The translations under genes were made by a program, and so were the position numbers. A stretch of DNA of 64,000 nucleotides from Rhodoferax aquaticus. Lineage in GTDB: Bacteria; Pseudomonadota; Gammaproteobacteria; Burkholderiales; Burkholderiaceae_C. A model generated the notes under the pieces. The model made no database searches, was not told the DNA's origin, and saw only the letters and a program-made list of their open reading frames with translations. Within the stretch, counting starts at the first letter, position 1. Each line of letters opens with the position of its first letter. The stretch is taken from positions 3,410,001-3,474,000 of the forward strand of contig NZ_CP036282.1 of assembly GCF_006974105.1 (NCBI RefSeq), in the 5' to 3' direction. Of the stretch, positions 6,911-14,816 are shown piece after piece.

Positions 6911-9217
6911 ATGAGCGCCCTGCCAAAAGACTGGCTAACAGCCGCCGAGCTGCTGGGCTTGCCCAACATGCCATCCGACAAACGCGGCGTGCACCGTAAG
7001 GCGCTGGCCAGCCACTGGACGTACCGGGAAGTCTCGGGCAATGGAGGCACCCGCCGTGAGTACCACGTATCCAGCTTGCCCGCCACCACACGTGCGGCCT
7101 TGTCCTGGAACACCACCGCCGTGCTGGCTGGAAACGCTGGCCAGGCCCTTCAGGCTGCAGCCCAGGTGGGCGCGGTTGAGGGGGTCAAGGTCGAGCTGAA
7201 AACCAACCTAGCCAACCAGATCGCCGAGACGGCCAAGGCGGACGGCCTGCGCAAGCTGGCCGCAATGCCCGCAAATGACCAGCGCCGCATGGATGCCAAG
7301 TTGCAGGTGCTACGCGCCCTGGAGGAATTTCAGCAGGCCAGCGGCCTGGCCATGACTGTGGCCGAGCATCAATTCAGCGCCGCCTACCGGCATGGCCACA
7401 TCGCGGTCGAGCAATGGGTGCGCGACCTGGTCGGCACCGTGTCGCCCAGCAGCATCCAGCGCTGGAGGCTTGCAGTGCGCAAGGACGGCATTACCGCTTT
7501 GGCTGGCGCTTACGGCAATCGCAAAGGCGTTTCAAAGATTGACTCATATCCCCAGGTGCGGGAGTTTGTGCAGGCGATGCTGGTGAGCTTCCCCGAGTCG
7601 CGGGCGACCCAGATCATGCATGGCCTGCGCACTCGCATGGCGGGCGATATTTCCAGCGGCAGCGTTGAGCTGCCCAGTATGCGCAGCCTGGAGCGCTGGA
7701 TGGACACCTGGCGCGAAAAGAACGCCCAGACGCTGATGGCCCTGTCCAACCCCGACGCCTGGAAGAACAAATACATGGTGGCCTACGGTTCTCAGAGCGA
7801 GAACATCACCCTGATCAATGAACGCTGGGAAATGGACAGCACCCCGGCGGACGTGATGCTGGCCGATGGCCGTCACAGCGTGCTGGGAGTGATCGACGTA
7901 TATACCCGCCGCTTCAAGCTGCTCGTCAGCAAGACCAGCAAGGCCGTTGCGGTGACCGCGTTGCTGCGGGAGGCTTTGCTGGCTTGGGGTGTGCCATTGC
8001 TCATCAAGACTGACAACGGCCAGGACTACAAGAGCAAGCACGTGGCCTATGTGGCCGAGAACCTGGACATCAAGCAGGACTTCTGCCCACCATTCCAACC
8101 CTGGCACAAGCCCCACATCGAACGCGGCTTTGGCACCTTTGCACGCAGCCTCATGGAGCTGCTGCCTGGCTTCATTGGGCACAACGTGGCCGAGCGCAGT
8201 GCCATCGAGTCGCGCAAGAGCTTTGCCGATCGCCTGATGACCCGTGGCGAGGTGGTGGACATCAACATGACCGCTGCTGCTTTCCAGCTGTTCTGCGACC
8301 AATGGACCGATGGCCTGTATATGCATGAGCCCCATGAAGGCCTGCACCGCCGCACACCCTATGCGGTCACCAATGCCAACAGGGAGCAGGTGCGGATCAT
8401 CAAGGACGAGCGCATTCTGGACCTGCTGCTGGCCGAGGCCGCTGGTAGCAATGGTGGATATCTGACCGTCCAAAAGAAGGGCCTGAAAAGCGACAACGCC
8501 TGGTTTATTGCCCCCGAACTTGAGGCCTATGTGGGCCATCGGGTCATGGCGCGCCAGCTGCCCGATCTGGGCCAGCTGGTGGTGTACGGCGGCGACAACC
8601 AATTCATATGCGTGGCCGAGTGCCCAGAGCGCACGGGCATGGACCGCAAGGAGGTCGCTGCCAAGGGCCGGGAAATGCAGAAGAAGCGGGTGCAGGAGGA
8701 GCGTGCTGCCCTCAAGGCTGCAGCCAAGCGCCAGAACGTGGACAACATCGTCCAGGAGATTCTGGTCGACCGCGCCCAGGCTGCAGGCAAGTTAGCAATG
8801 CTGCCACGCACCACCAGCGAACACAGCAGCGCGGGCCTGCAGGGTGCCGCCAGCGCGATGGCCGAGATCGACCGCGCCCCAGGCACCAGCGCCGAGCTAC
8901 TGCGCCTGGAGGGTGTATCCGAGCGCTGGAAGCGCCTGCAGGCCGAGACCGCCATCAATGAAGTGCCTGCGGGCAATGACAACGAACTGGCCCGCCACCG
9001 TCAGGAGGCACAGCCTGTGTTCAACACGCCCCATGAGCGGGCTCAGTGGATTGAGAAGCGCAGCCGTGTCCGTGCTCTCACCGAAGAGGAGCGGGACTAC
9101 ATGGCGCGCTTCAAGAAGAACAGCCCGGCCAGTTATCGCCGGATTGTGGAACTCGTCAATGAGGTGCCCGACAGCCGCACCCAGCTGACAAAAGCACCAG
9201 CTTCAGGGACTGATTGA
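6911..9217 (+). CDS. Mu-like DDE transposase (MuA family)
   Basis: 768 residues; MuA is 663, so this is long but in range. Catalyses end cleavage and strand transfer. An N-terminal DNA-binding part (LTAAELLGLPNMPSDKRGVHRKAL) resembles the Mu I-beta/winged-helix domains. The RNase-H-like core has acidic residues D309 (EMDSTPAD), D368 (KTDNGQDY) and E404 (KPHIERGFGTF), i.e. DD35E spacing. A beta-barrel domain follows and the C-terminal 150 residues are charged and helical, as expected for the part that contacts the MuB-like ATPase. Expected substrates are the repeated end motifs at 723-885 and 13997-14162. The gene starts an operon with the ATPase 46 bp downstream. No frameshift is seen. Confidence 0.93.
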   Translation: MSALPKDWLTAAELLGLPNMPSDKRGVHRKALASHWTYREVSGNGGTRREYHVSSLPATTRAALSWNTTAVLAGNAGQALQAAAQVGAVEGVKVELKTNLANQIAETAKADGLRKLAAMPANDQRRMDAKLQVLRALEEFQQASGLAMTVAEHQFSAAYRHGHIAVEQWVRDLVGTVSPSSIQRWRLAVRKDGITALAGAYGNRKGVSKIDSYPQVREFVQAMLVSFPESRATQIMHGLRTRMAGDISSGSVELPSMRSLERWMDTWREKNAQTLMALSNPDAWKNKYMVAYGSQSENITLINERWEMDSTPADVMLADGRHSVLGVIDVYTRRFKLLVSKTSKAVAVTALLREALLAWGVPLLIKTDNGQDYKSKHVAYVAENLDIKQDFCPPFQPWHKPHIERGFGTFARSLMELLPGFIGHNVAERSAIESRKSFADRLMTRGEVVDINMTAAAFQLFCDQWTDGLYMHEPHEGLHRRTPYAVTNANREQVRIIKDERILDLLLAEAAGSNGGYLTVQKKGLKSDNAWFIAPELEAYVGHRVMARQLPDLGQLVVYGGDNQFICVAECPERTGMDRKEVAAKGREMQKKRVQEERAALKAAAKRQNVDNIVQEILVDRAQAAGKLAMLPRTTSEHSSAGLQGAASAMAEIDRAPGTSAELLRLEGVSERWKRLQAETAINEVPAGNDNELARHRQEAQPVFNTPHERAQWIEKRSRVRALTEEERDYMARFKKNSPASYRRIVELVNEVPDSRTQLTKAPASGTD

Positions 9218-9263
9218 GACATCGGCTGATTAAAGAATCGAACCAAAGTGGAAGGAAAGCAAG

Positions 9264-9980
9264 ATGCGCCAAAAACTGGCAGGAGTGAAAAACGTTGCAG
9301 CCCTTCAAGCTGCATTTGAATCACTTGCAAATCGTGATTCTGGTATCCCCGGCATGGGCCTGGTACATGGCTTCACCGGAGCAGGTAAAACCACTGCGAT
9401 CAGCTGGTTGGTAAACCGTACCAACGGTGTGTATGTGCGGGCCTACAGCACATGGACACCCAACGCAATGCTAGCAAGCATTACGCATGAATTGGGGGCT
9501 GAACCGCTACATCGAAGCTCAGCAATGCTGAAGTTCATTACTGCCACACTAGAACAACAAAACCGCCCACTCTTCATTGATGAGGCCAACTACTTTGCTG
9601 GCGATACGGCCATGCTGGACACGCTGCGCGATATCCACGACGTGAGCAACGTGCCTGTGATCCTGATCGGGCATGAAGGCACCGAGCGCAAGCTGATCCA
9701 CCGCGCACAGTTGGCCCGCCGCATCAGTGAGTGGGTCGAGTTCAAACCTCTCGATGCGGAAGACGCCCGCATCCTGGCCGATACGGTGGCAGAGGTCGGG
9801 ATTGCAGACGATCTGCTGGCTGATCTGCATGCCCAAGCGAAAGGCAGCATGGGCCTGATAACAGTGGGACTGGCGCGTGTAGAAGCGATGGCTAAAGCAA
9901 ATGATTGGAAGTCAGTTGACGCCGATCAGTGGGCCAGCAGACCATTCTTTTTGGGTAATGCGCCCAAGGCAAGGGACTAA
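9264..9980 (+). CDS. MuB/TniB-like AAA+ transposition ATPase
   Basis: 238 residues. These ATPases form filaments on target DNA, choose the target and activate the transposase. Walker A is GFTGAGKT (residues 36-43), Walker B PLFIDE (102-107), with the sensor region VPVILIGHEGTE and arginines LARRISEWVEF. It lacks the N-terminal HTH found in Mu MuB (312 residues), as in several short MuB/TniB/IstB-like ATPases. It follows the transposase in the same operon and is only 2 bp from the next gene. Because the insertion hit a terminator hairpin, this protein is the natural candidate for target selection; that is inference. Confidence 0.9.
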   Translation: MRQKLAGVKNVAALQAAFESLANRDSGIPGMGLVHGFTGAGKTTAISWLVNRTNGVYVRAYSTWTPNAMLASITHELGAEPLHRSSAMLKFITATLEQQNRPLFIDEANYFAGDTAMLDTLRDIHDVSNVPVILIGHEGTERKLIHRAQLARRISEWVEFKPLDAEDARILADTVAEVGIADDLLADLHAQAKGSMGLITVGLARVEAMAKANDWKSVDADQWASRPFFLGNAPKARD

Positions 9981-9982
9981 AA

Positions 9983-10369
9983 ATGGGCCGATCTTTAGGT
10001 GCGCGATGCACAGCCGTAAAAGCGGACAACGTGGCTCGACGCCAAGCGTGGCAGTCAATGAGGATCATGCGACGTTTCACGCGCGCGGATATCTTGACCA
10101 CCGCAGCGATCGACTCAAGCAATCTTAAAAAATACGTTCAAGCCCTCATTCGATTTGGCTTTTTGGAGGTTTGCTATCCACGGAAATGCGGCGTTGCTGG
10201 CAGCAGCGATGTCCTCAAAATCACAAGGGACACGGGCCCTAGACCGCCCATCATGCATTCAGACCACTCAATGACAGACCCGAACACGGGCGACCGTTGG
10301 TATACGCCCAACGTAGAGGACCGCCCTCTTAACTCAGACCAACCTCAAACCATGAAGGAATCAGCATGA
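9983..10369 (+). CDS. Small protein with possible winged helix, transposition operon
   Basis: 128 residues, not firmly recognised. The segment QAWQSMRIMRRFTRADILTT, then SSNLKKYVQALIRFGFLEV, reads as a winged helix (residues about 25-75) of the type used in phage early genes. The C-terminal 50 residues are polar and probably disordered. Starts 2 bp after the ATPase stop and overlaps the next gene by 4 bp, so it belongs to the same translationally coupled operon. It may be a regulator or a TniQ-like accessory factor by position only. Confidence 0.6.
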   Translation: MGRSLGARCTAVKADNVARRQAWQSMRIMRRFTRADILTTAAIDSSNLKKYVQALIRFGFLEVCYPRKCGVAGSSDVLKITRDTGPRPPIMHSDHSMTDPNTGDRWYTPNVEDRPLNSDQPQTMKESA

Positions 10370-10710
10370 AAACTTGTACCGACAACAAAATACAAGCCAT
10401 TGGGCACGCGCAGCGGCTAAAAAACATTGCAGCACTTCAAGAAACAAAGCAAAAACTCATCCTTGAGGCTCTACACGCGACAGGCGAGGTTGGCATGTAC
10501 CTTGAAACGCTGGTACCGCTCTTTAGACAGAGTATTTTTGCTGTGTCAGACGCAGAGCTAGCGAGCATCTTGCGAAGCTTGAAAAAACGTGCGCTTGTCC
10601 ACCTGTCTCTAGATGAATCTAGGCATTGCTTCGTTCGGCTTACCGCCAAGGGCGCACGTTCACTCGTAACGCCCCTAAATCACAGTCAGGGCACGCCGAC
10701 GCTGCATTGA
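10366..10710 (+). CDS. Small winged-helix-like protein, last gene of transposition operon
   Basis: 114 residues. The helical N-terminus is followed by a segment resembling a MarR/PadR-type wing: DAELASILRSLKKRALVHLSLD, then HCFVRLTAKGARSL. This suggests DNA binding, with no family assigned. It overlaps the preceding gene by 4 bp and ends 23 bp before a strong terminator, closing the operon that starts with the transposase. Confidence 0.6.
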   Translation: MKTCTDNKIQAIGHAQRLKNIAALQETKQKLILEALHATGEVGMYLETLVPLFRQSIFAVSDAELASILRSLKKRALVHLSLDESRHCFVRLTAKGARSLVTPLNHSQGTPTLH

Positions 10711-10733
10711 GAGCTCAAACACTTCAGCAAATC

Positions 10734-10761
10734 AAACCTCCTACGCCAGGAGGTTTTTTTT
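10734..10761 (+). terminator. Rho-independent terminator of the transposition operon
   Basis: Stem ACCTCCT (10736-10742), loop ACGCC, stem AGGAGGT (10748-10754), then eight Ts in all. It separates the transposition genes from the ABC-3C cargo. Confidence 0.93.
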
Positions 10762-10861
10762 GGCCAACACGTTTTACCAATCTACGAGGGTTACAACGCA
10801 TCGTTCACCCCTATCAAAAATGGAATGCCTATGAGGTAAGCTTGCGCCAGGGAGAGCTGCA

Positions 10862-10897
10862 ATGCTTCAAAATCAACAAAAATTTCTGTCTCTATGA
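10862..10897 (+). CDS. Possible 11-codon leader peptide before the SMEK gene
   Basis: An ATG preceded at 6 nt by GGAGAG opens an 11-codon frame (MLQNQQKFLSL) whose TGA overlaps the SMEK start as ATGA (10894-10897). The SMEK ATG itself has no recognisable ribosome binding site, so ribosomes ending on this short frame may re-initiate there. The arrangement is visible; the role is inference. Confidence 0.4.
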   Translation: MLQNQQKFLSL

Positions 10898-11859
10898 ATC
10901 GCTCGTTCTATTGGGACCTTTGCGAAGAGCGCCTTTCCATTCTCTGCACCCGCGTGGAGTTACGAGGCAAATTGAATATCCTCAACTTCCATTTGCATGC
11001 AGAGGATTTTTATGTGAACTTCCTCAATGTTCTTTTCGGATACTCACTGAAGAACATGAACGCAGTCGCACAAAATGCTGAAGGCATTGATTTAATAGAT
11101 ACTGTCAATGCGCTTGTACTTCAAGTGTCATCGACAGCTACCAAAACAAAAATTGAGTCAGCGCTGTCAAAAAATCTAGCGGCCTACAAAAAGTATCGTT
11201 TTAATTTTGTTTCCATTTCAAAAGATGCCTCCGACTTGAGGAAACAAAATTTCCTGAATCCGCACGGCCTAGCCTTTGATCCTCAGAATGACATTCATGA
11301 TGTCAAATCGATACTGAGCTTCATACAGCATTTAAATATCGACAGGCAACGGGTGATTTATGACTTTCTTAAAAAAGAACTTCAGCCGATAAATGACACC
11401 TCACCCGTTGAAACAAACTTAGCTGAGTTAATTAATATCCTAGCGAAAGAGGATATCGAAGACACAAGCCACACATCATTGCCCATTGCGTTCGATGTAG
11501 ACAAAAAGCTAGTTTTTAACAATTTAGTCGCTGCAGCGATAGTGATTGAAGACTATAAAATTCAACACCATCGAATCGACAGGATGTACGCCATATTTGA
11601 TTCTGCCGGTCAAAACAAAAGCAAGGCCGTTCTCAGCGGACTAAGGCAGACATATATTAAATTGAGTGCCAAGTATGCTGGCGATGATTTATTCTTCCAG
11701 GTGGTCGAGCATGCCGTAAGAACGGTACAAAACAGTGCAAATTACATTGCAATGCCCTTGGACGAGCTTGAAATGTGGATCAATGCATTGGCCGTGGATG
11801 CCTTCATTCGCTGCCGTATTTTTAAGAATCCTGTGGAGCCAGCCAATGCTACTTCCTGA
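10894..11859 (+). CDS. SMEK-domain protein, ABC-3C system component
   Basis: 321 residues. The N-terminal ~140 residues match the SMEK domain: RGKLNILNFHLHAEDFYVNF, LFGYSLKNMNA, then AEGIDLIDTVNALVLQVSST and KTKIESAL. The domain has been described computationally as an effector or sensor module of ABC-three-component (ABC-3C) conflict systems. The C-terminal ~150 residues (FDVDKKLVFNNLVAAAIVIE onward) would be the ABC-3C coupling region. No signal peptide. The stop lies inside the next gene (14-bp overlap). The codon use is more AT-rich than neighbouring chromosomal genes, consistent with transferred cargo. The biochemical activity of SMEK is not established. Confidence 0.82.
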   Translation: MNRSFYWDLCEERLSILCTRVELRGKLNILNFHLHAEDFYVNFLNVLFGYSLKNMNAVAQNAEGIDLIDTVNALVLQVSSTATKTKIESALSKNLAAYKKYRFNFVSISKDASDLRKQNFLNPHGLAFDPQNDIHDVKSILSFIQHLNIDRQRVIYDFLKKELQPINDTSPVETNLAELINILAKEDIEDTSHTSLPIAFDVDKKLVFNNLVAAAIVIEDYKIQHHRIDRMYAIFDSAGQNKSKAVLSGLRQTYIKLSAKYAGDDLFFQVVEHAVRTVQNSANYIAMPLDELEMWINALAVDAFIRCRIFKNPVEPANATS

Positions 11860-12073
11860 AAACGTCCACCCAGCAAACAGTCTGTATTTCAATGGCGCAT
11901 ATGTCCTAGCGGCATTGAAGAGGATCGGGGAAGCTGATCTGATGGGACTTTTCATTGAATCGCGAAAATTGCATGAAATGCAATTTCCACTTTTCACACT
12001 CACCTTGGATTGGCTTTATTTGGCGGGCATGATTTCCAATAATACTAACGGAAACATTGAAATATGTTCTTAA
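11846..12073 (+). CDS. ABC-3C middle component 6 (MC6)-like protein
   Basis: 75 residues. Small helical proteins of this type link the effector and the ATPase in ABC-3C systems. The pattern LLPENVHPANSLYFNGAYVL at the start, a central helix and FPLFTLTLDWLYLAGMI near the end fits MC6. It overlaps the SMEK gene by 14 bp and the ATPase gene by 10 bp, so the three are coupled. Confidence 0.75.
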   Translation: MLLPENVHPANSLYFNGAYVLAALKRIGEADLMGLFIESRKLHEMQFPLFTLTLDWLYLAGMISNNTNGNIEICS

Positions 12074-13794
12074 AGTCGCTTCAAATTTCGAATACCCAAG
12101 GGGTGATTCGCGACATTAAATTTCATGCAGGCTTGAATCTGATCGTTGATGAAACCCCAACGGATGCAGGCGAGACGACCGGAAATAACGTTGGTAAAAC
12201 AACAGTATTGATATTGATAGATTTTTGCTTGGGTGCTAGTGCAAAAGGAATCTACACAGACCCCGAGAATAAAAAAACAGAATACGCGCTGGTCAAGAAT
12301 TTTCTTGTCGACACGCAGGCACTTGTTACCCTTACATTGACCGAGAATTTAGACGATGTCCTCGCGAAGGAAGTAGTCATCGAGCGCAACTTTCTGTCCC
12401 GTAACAAGTTAGTTCGACGCATTGACGGCGTACAAAAAACCGAAGATGAATTTGAGGAAACCCTTACAAATCTTCTCTTTCCGAATCACTACGGCAAGAA
12501 ACCAACATTTCCTCAAATCATTTCTCATAACATCCGCTACAAAGAATTAAGCGTTACCAATACTCTAAGAACGTTGAATCAATTCACTCGCGACGATGAG
12601 TATGAGACTTTGCATCTATTTCTACTGGGATGCGATTTTGATCAAGGGAATGCAAAACAAAACATCCTCGGAAAAATTCGCGTAGAAAACTTATTCAAGG
12701 CACGCCTTGAATCGACTCAAACCAAGTCAGCATATGAGGCCTCGCTGGCGTTGCTTTTGACGGATATTGAAAAATTAAATGCCAAGAAATCTGCGTTACG
12801 AATCAACCCAGATTTCGAGTCTGATCTGAACAGACTGGATGAGATTAAATACAAAATCAACTTCACCAGCACCGCAATCAGTAGACTGAAGTTACGTCAA
12901 AGCCTTGTAATAGAAGCAATGGATGACATAAAGTCAAACCGTACTCAGATTGATGTTGGTCAGCTAAAGTCGCTGTACGACGATGTGACAGGCAGGCTAT
13001 CTGGAATACAAAAGAGTTTTGAAGAACTTGTAGCTTTTCACAATCGCATGATTGAAGAGAAAGCGCGATATGTCTCTAAAGAGCTTCCAGCGTTAAAAGC
13101 ACAGATTGAAGAGCATGAGGCGACTCTGCGAAAATTCCTTGCTGAAGAACAGTCGCTGGCAGAGAAGGTTTCAAAAAGCGATTCTTTCGAAGAGCTTGAA
13201 GCAATAATAATTGTCTTAAATGAAAAACATCGTCGCAAAGGTGAATACGAGAAAGTTATTCAACAAATTGCGGATACCGATGCCCAGTTAAGAAACCTCA
13301 ACGCTGACCTGACCAGAATCGATGACGATCTTTTCTCATTCGATTTTGAAGCAAAAATTCAAGTACAGCTCAACAAGTTGAATAGATTTTTTTCCGAGAT
13401 TTCTGAAGAGCTTTATGGTGAACAGTACGCACTGAAATATGACATCGTCACCAACAAAATGGGGCAACGTCTTTATAAATTCAGTTCATTCAATACAAAT
13501 TTCAGCTCTGGCAAGAAACAGGGAGAAATTACTTGTTTTGATATTGCATATACGTTATTCGCCGATGAGGAAGGCATACCTTGTTATCACTTCCTCTTAA
13601 ACGACAAAAAGGAGTTAATGCATGACAACCAGCTCAGCAAAATTGCTGGCCTGGTAAATCGCGAGTCGGCGCATGTTCAATTTGTCGCGTCCATTCTCAA
13701 AGACAAGCTCCCAGCTGATTTGAATAGGGATGAATATTTTGTTGTAAAGCTCTCGCAGACAGACAAGCTCTTTCGGATCGAAGCGGACACATAA
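12064..13794 (+). CDS. DUF2326 ABC/SMC-like ATPase of the ABC-3C system
   Basis: 576 residues. Rad50/RecN-like ATPase with Walker A GNNVGKTT (residues 40-47), preceded by FHAGLNLIVDE, and a long central coiled coil (about residues 210-430; runs such as LKAQIEEHEATLRKFLAEEQ). The C-terminal lobe (TCFDIAYTLFADEEGIPCYHFLLNDKKELMH region) corresponds to DUF2326, the ATPase half with signature and Walker B equivalents. In ABC-3C models it senses foreign nucleic acid and releases the effector. It is the last gene before the right end of the element. Confidence 0.88.
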   Translation: MFLKSLQISNTQGVIRDIKFHAGLNLIVDETPTDAGETTGNNVGKTTVLILIDFCLGASAKGIYTDPENKKTEYALVKNFLVDTQALVTLTLTENLDDVLAKEVVIERNFLSRNKLVRRIDGVQKTEDEFEETLTNLLFPNHYGKKPTFPQIISHNIRYKELSVTNTLRTLNQFTRDDEYETLHLFLLGCDFDQGNAKQNILGKIRVENLFKARLESTQTKSAYEASLALLLTDIEKLNAKKSALRINPDFESDLNRLDEIKYKINFTSTAISRLKLRQSLVIEAMDDIKSNRTQIDVGQLKSLYDDVTGRLSGIQKSFEELVAFHNRMIEEKARYVSKELPALKAQIEEHEATLRKFLAEEQSLAEKVSKSDSFEELEAIIIVLNEKHRRKGEYEKVIQQIADTDAQLRNLNADLTRIDDDLFSFDFEAKIQVQLNKLNRFFSEISEELYGEQYALKYDIVTNKMGQRLYKFSSFNTNFSSGKKQGEITCFDIAYTLFADEEGIPCYHFLLNDKKELMHDNQLSKIAGLVNRESAHVQFVASILKDKLPADLNRDEYFVVKLSQTDKLFRIEADT

Positions 13795-13824
13795 ATTCAT
13801 TCTTCTACAAAAAACAGAAGCCTC

Positions 13825-14057
13825 AAAGGTGGGGCATGCCCTGTGGATAAGGTGGGGCAAAGGCCTCATAGCCTTGAAAAGGTGGGGCATCTGGAGTGCA
13901 GGGTGGCTCCAACCCCCCCAGGCTGGGGCTCTACAGGGGCGCGTGGGGCGTTTCAGGGGGCTTTATGCCGGGGTTTAAGGGCCTGTATTGATGCCCCAAA
14001 CCATCTGCCGCACAGCCCCACCTTTCACCTCAGACCATGTGTCGCAAAGGTGGGGCA
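13825..14057. repeat. Iteron-like AAAGGTGGGGCA repeats with a DnaA box
   Basis: AAAGGTGGGGCA or a one-base variant occurs at 13825-13836, 13848-13859, 13878-13889 and 14046-14057, and inverted at 14014-14025. A perfect DnaA box (TGTGGATAA, 13842-13850) lies between the first two copies, which start 23 bp apart. The arrangement resembles an iteron replication origin but no Rep gene is present. The stretch 13795-14233 has no gene. Confidence 0.65.
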
Positions 14058-14162
14058 CGGCCTGACCCCCTAGAATCGGGGAAAAGCTAGTGTTTACGCG
14101 GGGTTGCGGCCCATCCCACGTCATCCCGCCCCTTCCCGCCTTCTCCCCATACCATCTGTCGG
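13997..14162 (-). promoter_or_regulatory. Right-end array of putative transposase-binding sites
   Basis: Three inverted relatives of the left-end motif: CGGCAGATGGTTTG (13997-14010), CGACACATGGTCTG (14031-14044) and CCGACAGATGGTATG (14148-14162), all read on the minus strand. Five sites left and three right gives the element asymmetric ends. Confidence 0.65.
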
Positions 14163-14168
14163 TTCACA
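14151..14168 (-). repeat. Right terminal inverted repeat
   Basis: On the minus strand TGTGAACCGACAGATGGT, 16 of 18 identical to the left end at 717-734. Followed directly by the CAACA target duplication. Confidence 0.9.
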
Positions 14169-14173
14169 CAACA
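14169..14173 (+). repeat. Target-site duplication, right copy (CAACA)
   Basis: Identical to 712-716. Both copies belong to the descending arm of the tRNA-Leu terminator. Confidence 0.88.
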
Positions 14174-14185
14174 TCGGGCTTTTTG
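14169..14185 (+). terminator. Right half of the disrupted tRNA-Leu terminator
   Basis: CAACATCGGGCTTTTTG carries the exact complement of 696-708 followed by a T-run. It lacks its partner arm here because the element separates them. Confidence 0.8.
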
Positions 14186-14233
14186 TTTTCTAGCGTGAAT
14201 TATGGTGGATGGATGACCTCAATCCCCAAACGC

Positions 14234-14677
14234 CTATAACTTCCGGCCAAATCGGGCGATGACTTGACTACGACCGTCCAGCAGTAGCAACTGCTCACCC
14301 TCCATACCCATCTGACGCGTGCGCTCTAAGGCCCTGAAGAACATGTCTTCTTGCCCACTGGGCGCTGTCATACATGGTTTCCCCTGCGGACGCAGCGGCC
14401 CGAGGTGAACGGTTTGCCCCTCAAGAGCAGCCTGCACTGCAAAGCTATTGCACCCGCCACTCCCGACAATCTGAGACGAGTCCACCCAACGAAAAGTTGG
14501 CTTAGGCGCCACCAAGGGTATGGACCCTTCCAGGGTCAGAGCCTCCCACACTGGCCCTACAACGCTATCGGGGCGCAAGGTTTGCAGCGTTGACGACTTA
14601 CTTGTCACTGCACACGCGCCAAGAAGCACAGCCAAGCCAACAATTGCCACACGCCGCACAAAAAAAGATCCCCGCAT
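14234..14677 (-). CDS. META-domain (HslJ-like) lipoprotein
   Basis: 147 residues. Start at 14677 is chosen because GGAGG lies 8 nt upstream and the protein then begins with a clean lipoprotein signal peptide (RRVAIVGLAVLLGAC, lipobox LGAC). The META domain follows, with GSGGCNSF and HLGPLRPQGKPCM and the helix QEDMFFRALERTRQM. Such proteins (HslJ of E. coli) are envelope proteins tied to stress or drug tolerance; their molecular role is not settled. Single gene, just right of the mobile element. Confidence 0.8.
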   Translation of the reverse strand: MRGSFFVRRVAIVGLAVLLGACAVTSKSSTLQTLRPDSVVGPVWEALTLEGSIPLVAPKPTFRWVDSSQIVGSGGCNSFAVQAALEGQTVHLGPLRPQGKPCMTAPSGQEDMFFRALERTRQMGMEGEQLLLLDGRSQVIARFGRKL

Positions 14678-14816
14678 ATTGACATCCTCCAAAGAATTGC
14701 AGATCTGCATAGCAGTCCACGGACATTTTTCCCTAAGTTTCATCAAGAACTTGACGCAAGAAAGGTATTCGCCACATCACGTACCATCACGGGTCTTTTA
14801 CGGTCTCTGATACTCC

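Larger units (their letters stand above)
717..14168 (+). mobile_element. 13.45-kb Mu-like transposable element with phage-tail remnant and ABC-3C cargo
   Basis: Both boundaries are seen directly: 5'-TG...CA-3' ends, 18-bp terminal inverted repeats (TGTAAACCGTCAGATGGT left, TGTGAACCGACAGATGGT right, 16 of 18 identical) and a 5-bp duplication (CAACA). Leftward genes are a fibre/decoration-like protein, tape measure, gp41-like protein, Mor, two unknowns and a CI-type repressor. Rightward genes are Ner-like, DD35E transposase, AAA+ ATPase and two small winged-helix-like proteins; after a terminator come three ABC-3C genes. No head, portal, terminase, baseplate, lysis or integrase gene is visible. 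It could be a deletion derivative of a Mu-like prophage kept as a transposon, or a satellite. Transposition genes and ends look intact, so it may still be mobile. Confidence 0.9.

Noticed and set aside
6627..6914. Open frame of 95 codons ending in ATGA overlap with the transposase
   Set aside because: Its composition is Arg/Ser/Thr-rich without domain pattern and the start has no RBS. More likely a chance frame in the leader.
7544..8602. Long antisense frame within the transposase gene
   Set aside because: Shadow of a GC-rich coding region; no RBS, domain or signal. The DD35E frame on the other strand is clearly real.
13825..14057. Region as an actual plasmid replication origin
   Set aside because: No replication initiator gene, partition genes or plasmid backbone are present and the stretch is inside an integrated element. 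Reported as iteron-like only.
13843..14073. Open frame over the iteron-like repeats
   Set aside because: It is made of the repeat units and the right end sites; codon use and composition are not gene-like.
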